A stretch of DNA of 39,818 nt, from the NCBI GenBank assembly GCA_016795105.1, contig JAEUIH010000066.1:1-39818 (forward strand), read 5' to 3'. The notes under the pieces are model-generated. The model saw nothing but the letters and a program-made list of their open reading frames with translations, was not told the DNA's origin and did not search any database. Shown in pieces: positions 33,557-39,818 of this stretch. Made by a program: the position numbers and the translations under genes. The DNA comes from Planctomyces sp. GTDB taxonomy: Bacteria; Planctomycetota; Planctomycetia; Planctomycetales; Planctomycetaceae. The first letter of the stretch is position 1, and the number at the start of each line of letters is the position of its first letter.

Positions 33557-34285
33557 ATGTCAAGGTTGCTGAAGCTTTTTGGTCTATTAGCTGTTGCTGT
33601 TTTCACCGTGAACGGGTTTGCACAACTTGCGAACCCTCAATGGGCTCGATGGTCGGTGATGAGTGACCCGACGCTTTGGGACAATCGTGTTCAATATGGT
33701 GCGACGGGGTATTCGTACTACCCGGTCAATGGAGATACAGCGTACAGTACAGCGCTTCGTGCTCAGGCTGATTTCGCATTGGCTCAGTCACAGGCAGCAG
33801 AAGCCAACGCCAGAGCCGCTGCCGCAAATGAAGAAGCTCGTCGCCAATACCTCGAAAACAAAGCTCAATATAACGAGATGCGCCGCCAGCAACGCGCTGC
33901 CGCCGAAGCCAAACGAGCTGCCGAACGCGAAGAAATGAAAGCCAGAGCGGCGAATCGTCCTGCCCCAAAAAAGCCGACGGAAGTCTATCCGAGGCTCTCT
34001 TCAGATCAGCTCGACCCGATCACTGGTACCATTCACTGGCCGGAAACGCTGATGACTGCGGCCTACATGGAAGATCGCACGAGTGTAGAAGCTGCTCTCA
34101 AGGAACAGGCTGAACACGGTCCAAATGCTCGAACTGCCTCGATCATCTATTCGGCTGCTCGAAGCATGCGTACAAACCTCAGCAAAGACATGAACCGGAT
34201 CGGCTTTGAGGCGTATTCTGCAAATCGCAAGTTTCTCAACAGCCTGGCGCTTGAAGGTGACCATGCGATGGAGGCGTTGAAATGA
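33557..34285 (+). CDS. Secreted Ala-rich helical protein, partner of HEAT-repeat gene
   Basis: The 242-residue protein starts at the ATG at 33557 with a signal peptide (LLKLFGLLAVAVFTVNGFAQ); an earlier start at 33494 would place 21 residues before it. After a Tyr/Trp-containing segment comes a long charged helix of about 65 residues (about 73-138) rich in Ala, Arg, Glu and Gln with little heptad pattern. A conserved-looking C-terminal domain follows (YPRLSSDQLDPITGTIHWP onward). I know no family for it. The last four bases (ATGA) overlap the next gene, so the two products are made together and probably interact outside the cytoplasm. Confidence 0.85.
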   Translation: MSRLLKLFGLLAVAVFTVNGFAQLANPQWARWSVMSDPTLWDNRVQYGATGYSYYPVNGDTAYSTALRAQADFALAQSQAAEANARAAAANEEARRQYLENKAQYNEMRRQQRAAAEAKRAAEREEMKARAANRPAPKKPTEVYPRLSSDQLDPITGTIHWPETLMTAAYMEDRTSVEAALKEQAEHGPNARTASIIYSAARSMRTNLSKDMNRIGFEAYSANRKFLNSLALEGDHAMEALK

Positions 34286-36369
34286 ATCGTCTACTGAATC
34301 TGTTCACTCAATCGCTGTGCATCGCAGGCTTGACCTGTGGAGTCGCGGAGCATACTACGTTCGCCCAGGAAAATTCGTCGCTGCCGACCCTCCGTCAACA
34401 ACTTTTATCTGCTGACTCGGAATCACAGATTGAAGCGGCGGCAGAGATTGGCAGTCTGGGTCCGTATGCGTTTCCTGCAATTGCCGACCTTGTCGCACAA
34501 CTAAAATCTGAAAATCCTGCCGTTCAGTACGAGTGCATTTCAGCGATCGGTGAGATTGGCCCGTTGGCCCATGAAGTCACTGGTTCAATTGAGGCGTTTT
34601 TATCGAACGAGTCTCCGACCTTCCAGGCTGCTGCACTCGAAGCCTTGCAGAGAATTGGTGTCGCCAGTCCTGCTGGTCAGGAGACAATACGACAGCTTTG
34701 CGGCAATCCCGATGCGGCTCTCAGAGTTCCCGCGGTGCGTTGTTTGTTGTCAATCACTGGAGACACCGACCCAGTCGTTGCAGCGGCAATTCCTCAGGTC
34801 GCTGCGGCACTCGGAGATGAAAGAGATGCTGTCAGGAATGAAGCGGCATTGTGTCTGATCGAAATGGGGCCGCTCGCTATTCCCATTGTCGGAGGAGAGC
34901 TTGCCAGCCCGGACACTGAGGCGAGAATTAAAGCCTGTGAGATTCTGGGACGAGCCGGAAAGAGTTCCTCATCGATCGTCCCGGAACTGTTCAAGCGACT
35001 AAAAGATGATGATGAACTCGTCGTGCGTGCGGCCGCTTCTGCGCTCGGAGAAATCCAAAGTTCTCCGGAGTCAGTATTGCCTGCGCTCGAACAACTGTTG
35101 ACTGGAAAATCAACTGCCGTCAAAGTTGCTGCGATTCGTGCAATTGGGGAGTTTGGAGCGGAAGCCAGTTCCTCCGCCACGAAGATTCAGTCCTTCCTGA
35201 ACGATACAGATATCTCCGTTCGTTCTGCTGCGGTACACACGATCGGTCGGCTTGGTGTGAGCGATCCGAAAGTTATCTCGGCGCTTGTCTCAATGCTGAA
35301 AGAAGAGGATGGTTCCGTTGTGATCAACGCGGCCAATGCAATTTCGCTGATCGGAGAACCCGCAGTTGGGCCACTGATGAAGGAATTGGGGGCGCATGGC
35401 AGAGAAGCTCTGATTGTCGAGATCCTCGGTGAAATTGGTCCCCCAGCGTCTGAGTCTGCTGACGAACTCGTCCGGCTTCTGTCCACGACTGATGATGTTG
35501 AACTTCAGAGGGAAATCTTCGTGGCTCTATCCTCAATGGGCCATGTGTCGGATGAAGTGTTGGCGTCCTTGCGAGGAATTCTGCAAGATACCAAAGCTGG
35601 AGATCGCAGAGCGGGAGCAGTCTATGTGCTTGCAAATCTAGGCGATCAGCAAGTCGTTCCGATACTCAAGGAACTGGTTTCAAAAGACACAAGTCCAAGG
35701 GTCGTTCGAGCATCCGCATGGGCGCTTGTTAAGCTTTCGCCGCATGATTCGGCCGTCGCGGAACTTGCTCTCCCACATCTTCAGAAAGCTCTTTCAGCCG
35801 AAGATGCGTTGGCACGCCGAGAAGCAGCGTCTGCAATCGCATCTATTGGGCCAAACGCTAAAGGGGCAACTCAAAAGCTTGTCGAGCTTGCGTCGTCTGA
35901 TCCGGACAGCATGGTTCGAGCAACATCGCTCCGAGCCATTGCGGAGATTCGTAGTGAAACTCAGGCTGTACTACCTGTTGCATTGGCTTCGCTGAAGGAT
36001 CCGGATTCGTCCGTCAGAAATGCGGCTCGCTTTGTCATCGGCCGAATCGGCCCGGATGCACACGCCGCGACTCCTGCTCTGCGACAGGCAGTTCGAACAG
36101 ACCTGGAATTTGATCAGATCATTGCCGCCTGGGCTTTGGTGCGAGTTTCCCCGGACGCGGAGTCGATGAAGGTTGCGGCACCATTCATGCTTCTGGGCCT
36201 GAAACATCAGAATCCCCTCGTCCGAGAAGAGGCCGCCACTATTCTCGGCTTGATCAGGCCCAGTACGCCAGAAATCCAAACAGCTCTCGAAGCCGCTTCG
36301 GCTGACGAATCGCAAAAAGTCCGATCCGCTGCTGACAATTCACTTAAGGCAATACGGTCTGGAAAATGA
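34282..36369 (+). CDS. Secreted HEAT-repeat protein
   Basis: The 695-residue protein has a signal peptide (first about 29 residues, ending TTFAQ). The remainder consists almost wholly of roughly 37-residue HEAT-like units of the PBS-lyase type, with recurring motifs such as VRSAAVHTIGRLG, AAIRAIGEFG, VRNAARFVIGRIGP and EAATILGLI. No catalytic domain is present. Such solenoids bind other proteins. Its start overlaps the Ala-rich gene by ATGA and has GGAGG nearby. A periplasmic scaffold or binding role is inferred. Confidence 0.94.
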   Translation: MNRLLNLFTQSLCIAGLTCGVAEHTTFAQENSSLPTLRQQLLSADSESQIEAAAEIGSLGPYAFPAIADLVAQLKSENPAVQYECISAIGEIGPLAHEVTGSIEAFLSNESPTFQAAALEALQRIGVASPAGQETIRQLCGNPDAALRVPAVRCLLSITGDTDPVVAAAIPQVAAALGDERDAVRNEAALCLIEMGPLAIPIVGGELASPDTEARIKACEILGRAGKSSSSIVPELFKRLKDDDELVVRAAASALGEIQSSPESVLPALEQLLTGKSTAVKVAAIRAIGEFGAEASSSATKIQSFLNDTDISVRSAAVHTIGRLGVSDPKVISALVSMLKEEDGSVVINAANAISLIGEPAVGPLMKELGAHGREALIVEILGEIGPPASESADELVRLLSTTDDVELQREIFVALSSMGHVSDEVLASLRGILQDTKAGDRRAGAVYVLANLGDQQVVPILKELVSKDTSPRVVRASAWALVKLSPHDSAVAELALPHLQKALSAEDALARREAASAIASIGPNAKGATQKLVELASSDPDSMVRATSLRAIAEIRSETQAVLPVALASLKDPDSSVRNAARFVIGRIGPDAHAATPALRQAVRTDLEFDQIIAAWALVRVSPDAESMKVAAPFMLLGLKHQNPLVREEAATILGLIRPSTPEIQTALEAASADESQKVRSAADNSLKAIRSGK

Positions 36370-36966
36370 TTGGCAGGTGTGGGCTTTCCGATGTGCAGGC
36401 AACTCAGGCCATTGAGACCCATCTGTTGAGCTTCTGTACGACTCGGAATTCGCCAGCGAGTGCTTCGGCCGGACTGATGACCATTGCGGAATTTGGGTTG
36501 CCTCTTCCAGGTGGTTGAGTCTTCGTTTGCGGCTTCACACCGCCGGATACCAAACCCAAATCTCAGGAGCTCTACGTCGGCACAAAAGTTGACGCAGATT
36601 CTCCTGAAATTTTTTCGTGTGGTTCGTACTCCTAACAGTTGAATTCTTTTCGAGCTGCAGAGGTTTTCTGGGGCTAGTGGTGTAAGGTGTTTGGTTGCTG
36701 GCGTGTTGCACAGCGAGGATTGCGGTGAGTTGTTTTCGATTGCATCCAGCGCGCAGCCAGTGTGATGGGTAACCACGGAATACACGGAATACACGGAATA
36801 CACAAACAAGGCACAATCGAGCACTTCTGCGATTCTTCCGTCCCTTCCGCGTCTTCCGTGGTCAAATCGCCAGCCCTGCTCGCGGCTCCTCAATCTGCTG
36901 GCCTCCCTGAATCTGCTGCAGACAATGCACGCTTGATATCCTTCGCTTCGCACCAACCTCACTGCA
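36370..36966. other. Repeat-filled intergenic region
   Basis: About 600 bp lie between the ends of the convergent HEAT and nuclease genes. The right half is the second copy of the dispersed element. The left part (36370-36630) holds no recognisable gene; one short minus-strand frame of about 50 codons ends near 36400 and cannot be assigned. Confidence 0.65.
36633..36918. repeat. Dispersed element, copy 2
   Basis: This copy is homologous to 31177-31410: AGTTGAATTCTTTTCG at its left, GCGAGGATTGC in the middle, then GGTAACCACGG with three tandem AATACACGG-type units, and TTCCGCGTCTTCCGTGGT. It ends with the 28-bp block (36891-36918) identical to 31146-31173. Confidence 0.85.
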
Positions 36967-38040
36967 TCATTTGGGCCAGTGTCGCAACGGGCGTCGAAGT
37001 CCTGCGATGGCACATCGGAGTACTCCATGGGGAAATTCTCCCTGGAGTTTCTCACTCAATGACTTCATCGGCGTCCATTGATCGTCGGCCAACTGATCCC
37101 ATACGAATGCGATCGCTGCCAGTCGATCGGAGGGCACCAGTTCGGTAATGGAAAGAGCTCCACAACGAATGGCTTCTTCGAGATCTTCATAGACGTTCTG
37201 AAGCGACATTTGTCGCAGCTCAGCAGTCTCCCGTACCGTTTTCTTCTGTGTAGAGAATAAATGCCAGGTCATGACGCTGGATGCGGACATGGCAGGATGA
37301 GGGGATTTGATTCCAAGCGCCTTCAAATTGGCGGTCGGTCCTGGAACGCGGCTGGCTGATGGATTGATATGAACGGATCCAGGTTGGTCTGCGACCGAAA
37401 CCATCGTCATTTGCTCCAAATCGTTCTGGTTCGGAGTAAACTCGATGACGTGTGTAGCATCGAAGTAGCCACAGCGAAACTGATGAAGTGGAATGGATGT
37501 CATGTGAGACAGCATCAAAGCGTACAATGCCACTTGAACGCTGGCATACTGTTCGTGCTTTGCATCGGGTTTGTAGTCCCATATGCAGATGGAGTTTCCT
37601 TCGACTGCGAGTAGGTCAATATGCCCACTCAGAAATTCCTTGTCCCGGATTGGAACCGGAATATTGGCAAGCCTCTCCGCCGACGTCCAGACGGGGACTT
37701 CCACAGCAACTGTGGTTTGATCGTGTTCCAGCATGTAACACTCAACCTGGCTATGTGCGGTTGAGTACTTCGCGGAATTGACTCTCAGTCCTATCGATGC
37801 GTTTCGACATCGCTCATGTCGTGAATCCAGAAGCATCTCTGTGTAGAGCACGTGACGCTGCTTTGAAGCTCGGGGGCCTGTCTCGAACGGATGTTCAGGG
37901 CAATTCTGGTGCAGTGTCGTGAGAAGTGTTGCGAGTGATGAAAAGCCTCCCTGACAGAGTTGCTCGATTTTGGCTGTATGAGTTCTGTAGTCATAAGTCT
38001 GAAGGTGCTGAAATCTGGTTGCACGAATGCCGGAGTTCAT
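36967..38040 (-). CDS. PD-(D/E)XK (RecB/Cas4-like) nuclease with C-terminal RecQ-type HTH domain
   Basis: In this 357-residue protein the nuclease core is visible at residues about 112-175: Glu114 in VAVEVPVW, Asp142 in SGHIDLL, the Asp155-x-Lys157 pair in IWDYKPD, and the RecB-family Q-x3-Y motif in QVALYAL (169-173). No four-Cys iron-sulfur pattern is evident, unlike Cas4 and AddB. Residues about 258-320 (TWHLFSTQKKTVRETAELRQ, then MSLQNVYEDLEEAIRCGA) match the helix-turn-helix domain at the C-terminus of RecQ helicases (HTH_40). No helicase, cas gene or methylase is adjacent. It is probably a DNA-acting nuclease; repair and defence are both possible. Confidence 0.87.
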   Translation of the reverse strand: MNSGIRATRFQHLQTYDYRTHTAKIEQLCQGGFSSLATLLTTLHQNCPEHPFETGPRASKQRHVLYTEMLLDSRHERCRNASIGLRVNSAKYSTAHSQVECYMLEHDQTTVAVEVPVWTSAERLANIPVPIRDKEFLSGHIDLLAVEGNSICIWDYKPDAKHEQYASVQVALYALMLSHMTSIPLHQFRCGYFDATHVIEFTPNQNDLEQMTMVSVADQPGSVHINPSASRVPGPTANLKALGIKSPHPAMSASSVMTWHLFSTQKKTVRETAELRQMSLQNVYEDLEEAIRCGALSITELVPSDRLAAIAFVWDQLADDQWTPMKSLSEKLQGEFPHGVLRCAIAGLRRPLRHWPK

Positions 38041-38165
38041 TGGTCATCATTCAATTCAGATGTCTGAGTGCTTCAGGGCTTGTCAAAAGTCTATAGAGCC
38101 GAAACAATTCGGAAAGAGCGTTTTTGGTTGCAGAAATCGATTCAGTCAATTGAGAGAAGTTCGTT

Positions 38166-38948
38166 ATGCGATGGATGCTGTTGGCCGCTGTGTTGGGAGT
38201 TGGAATGTCTTCCGTGAATGCAGAAATTCGAACAGAAGTCGTTGAATACCGCGACGGGGATGTCACTCTGGAAGGCTATGTGGCATGGGATCCCGAGAAA
38301 ACGACTGCATCGGCACCCGGGATACTGGTTGTCCATCAGTGGATGGGACTGACAGACTATGAAAAATTGCGTTGCAGACAACTTGCTGAGCTGGGCTATA
38401 CCGCATTTGCACTGGATATCTATGGCAAAGGGATTCGCCCGGGAACTCCTCAGGAAGCGGCAAAGCAGGCAGGGATCTACAAGACCGACCGAAAACTCTA
38501 TCGTCAACGCCTGAATCTTGGGCTGTCACAATTGAAAAGTCGCCCCGGTGTTTCTGCGAATCAACTGGGAGCGGTTGGATACTGTTTTGGAGGCACCGGC
38601 GTTCTTGAACTTGCTCGCAGCGGTGCGAAGGTGTCTGGCGTGGTAAGTTTCCATGGAGGCCTGGATTCACCTGAACCAGAAGCCGGCAAAAACATTAAAT
38701 GCTCGATCCTCGTTTGCCATGGTGCAGATGATCCGTTTATTCCCGTTAAGGATATCGAAGCATTTCAGAGCGAACTCAACAACGCAAAGGTCGACTGGCA
38801 GATGGATATTTACTCAGGCGCAGTTCATTCATTTACTCAGCCGATGGCCGGGAACGATAACTCAAAAGGTGCTGCATACAACGAAAAAGCAGACAAGCGA
38901 TCGTGGACCGCGATGAAGTCGTTCTTTGAAGAAGTGTTCTCGAAGTAG
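38166..38948 (+). CDS. Exported dienelactone hydrolase family protein
   Basis: The 260-residue protein has a short signal peptide (MLLAAVLGVGMSSVNA). The alpha/beta-hydrolase triad of dienelactone hydrolases is present: nucleophile Cys140 in GYCFGGTG, acid in HGADDPF (Asp188 or Asp189) and His221 in GAVHSFT. The N-terminal VVHQWMGL contributes to the oxyanion region. The family hydrolyses dienelactones and other esters; exported members in planctomycetes have unknown substrates. The ATG follows GAGAGAAG. It is transcribed alone, divergent from the nuclease gene, with 125 bp between. Confidence 0.94.
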   Translation: MRWMLLAAVLGVGMSSVNAEIRTEVVEYRDGDVTLEGYVAWDPEKTTASAPGILVVHQWMGLTDYEKLRCRQLAELGYTAFALDIYGKGIRPGTPQEAAKQAGIYKTDRKLYRQRLNLGLSQLKSRPGVSANQLGAVGYCFGGTGVLELARSGAKVSGVVSFHGGLDSPEPEAGKNIKCSILVCHGADDPFIPVKDIEAFQSELNNAKVDWQMDIYSGAVHSFTQPMAGNDNSKGAAYNEKADKRSWTAMKSFFEEVFSK

Positions 38949-39100
38949 CCTTGGTCATTGATCGAGACGCTGTTGTGAAACCTCGTCGGCCTTGAGTCGC
39001 ACGTGGACAGTCCTTGCGCCTCTGCGTTCACTTTTTGCGAAACGTGCAGGACCACGGTTCCGAGTTCGTTTCCGACGTGTTGACGTGACGTGAGAAATTG

Positions 39101-39204
39101 AACGCAAAGACGGGGAGGCGCAGAGACGCAGAGAGTGAATCCGTCGTTGACTTGTCTTCTTTGCGTCCTTGCGTCCTTGCGTCCTTGCGCCTCTGCGTTA
39201 CCTT
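39101..39204. repeat. Inverted arrangement of CGCAGAGACGCAGAG-type repeats
   Basis: AACGCAAAGACGG...GGCGCAGAGACGCAGAG (39101-39135) faces TTTGCGTCCTTGCGTCCTTG...CGCCTCTGCGTTA (39160-39200), its approximate reverse complement. Three tandem TTGCGTCC units lie in the right arm. Related pieces occur at 39012-39035 and 39601-39645. Confidence 0.8.
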
Positions 39205-39354
39205 TTCCAACAGCCCGTCCTCAGCGCATGATGGAAAACTAGTTCGTTCGTCAGTGTCTTTTCGATTACGAGTACGAGTACCGTTTCACTGAGTACCGGG
39301 AACGGCCGGAGATGGGGCAATTGGTTGGCGAGGTTCAGGTCGCGGAATTTAGGC

Positions 39355-39439
39355 TGCCCCTTCAGGGCGGGTGCGGTTGTTTTCGGACGATTCCCTGGGG
39401 CGTTGCCCCAGGCTGCCTTAGTTTGCCCCTTCAGGGCGG
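39355..39439. repeat. Cluster of three small hairpins
   Basis: TGCCCCTTCAGGGCGG occurs at 39355-39370 and again at 39424-39439, each folding by GCCC/GGGC. Between them CCTGGGGC and GCCCCAGG (39394-39412) form a perfect eight-base stem with a three-base loop. Confidence 0.85.
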
Positions 39440-39600
39440 TTGTGCGTGACGTTCTCTTAGTTTGATGTGACTAGGGTGGGCTGTTTGGCGGCGACCCCAA
39501 GGCTTTGTTGTGAAACCCAGTTGGGGTTGAATCACATTGCAACTCCAAAAATGCAGCCTTCGTACTCGTACTGAGCATCGCGGTACTCGATTTTTGGCAG

Positions 39601-39645
39601 GACTTCTCTGCGTCCTTGCGCCTTTGCGTCTCTGTGTACTCTTTG
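39601..39645. repeat. Further copy of TGCGTCCTTGCGCC-type repeat
   Basis: CTGCGTCCTTGCGCCTTTGC and the following GTCTCTGTGT match the right arm at 39161-39200 with few changes, in the same orientation. Confidence 0.75.
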
Positions 39646-39818
39646 ACGGCAGTGTGCAATGTCATGGAGTGATGATCACATTCCTCTTCATCCTGCAGAT
39701 GGGCGAGTCCGAGTGCTGCGAGGCTCCGACGCCCGCGGCTCGCCGTTAAACTCAATACCGTTCAATGAAGCATAACTATTGTCTGTTCAAAGGTTTTCGT
39801 TAACGGTTTTCGCTTGCG

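Larger units (their letters stand above)
38949..39818. other. Repeat-only region without genes
   Basis: About 870 bp to the window edge hold no frame with a recognisable product. It is made of several dispersed-repeat families: CGCAGAGACGCAGAG / CTTGCGTCCTTGCGTCC types, GCCCCTTCAGGGC hairpins, a CCTGGGGC-GTT-GCCCCAGG stem and TACGAGTACGAGTAC runs. Confidence 0.75.

Noticed and set aside
36771-36800. AATACACGG tandem units as possible iteron origin
   Set aside because: Only about three units inside a dispersed element, with no replication gene or DnaA boxes nearby.
36207-37055. 282-codon minus-strand frame across the repeat element
   Set aside because: It runs through the HEAT gene end, the dispersed element and the nuclease gene end. 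Its VYSVYSVYSV stretch is just the translated tandem repeat.
36967-38040. Cas4 of a CRISPR system
   Set aside because: The RecB-like core is shared, but the iron-sulfur cysteines, other cas genes and an array are missing.
39101-39204. Possible CRISPR array
   Set aside because: The repeats are short, tandem and without regular unique spacers, and there are no cas genes.

Overview
The window looks like chromosomal DNA from a member of the Planctomycetota. The grounds are: a sulfatase with a formylglycine motif; an ECF sigma factor of the TIGR02999-like type common in that phylum; many secreted proteins with HEAT, sialidase or sugar-dehydrogenase folds; a solitary ftsW outside any division cluster; very large coiled-coil and membrane proteins of unknown function; few strong Shine-Dalgarno sites; and moderate GC. 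This is inference from gene content. No rRNA, tRNA, CRISPR array or transposase was found by eye. The first gene is cut by the left edge.

Layout. 1-8899 (+): a giant repeat-built coiled-coil protein with two C-terminal membrane helices, then a 1235-residue polytopic membrane protein, probably one transcription unit, followed closely by an aldehyde dehydrogenase (8921-10345). 10329-13104 (-): a DegT-type aminotransferase whose 3' end overlaps the dehydrogenase, a Rieske ferredoxin and a secreted sialidase-fold protein. 13201-18493 (-): a tight three-gene operon with a periplasmic adaptor, a GAF-plus-adaptor membrane protein, and a fusion of a PqqD-like domain, a site-2-type zinc protease and a lipoyl/HlyD arm. 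No pump gene lies beside it. 19038-23186: a secreted alpha/beta-hydrolase-like protein, a sulfatase, a methyltransferase with a lipoprotein-type N-terminus, and a MEKHLA protein translationally coupled to ftsW (23183-24397).

24590-28906 (+) is a run of exported or envelope genes: a cupredoxin-like protein, a PQQ-type sugar dehydrogenase fold, and a LolD/MacB-like ATPase-permease pair. A convergent tatD follows. 30071-31038 has a small unknown gene and the ECF sigma factor. A vanadium haloperoxidase/PAP2 enzyme (31491-33008, -), a secreted Ala-rich helical protein coupled to a secreted HEAT-repeat protein (33557-36369, +), a PD-(D/E)XK nuclease carrying a RecQ-type HTH domain (36967-38040, -) and a secreted dienelactone hydrolase (38166-38948, +) complete the genes.

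From about 30.4 kb onward the intergenic DNA is rich in dispersed repeats: palindromes, two diverged copies of a roughly 300-bp element, and an 870-bp repeat-only stretch at the right end.

The best candidates for an undescribed system are the adaptor/protease operon (13201-18493) and the coiled-coil/membrane pair (1-8899). The secreted Ala-rich/HEAT pair, the lipoprotein-like methyltransferase and the nuclease-HTH fusion also deserve attention.
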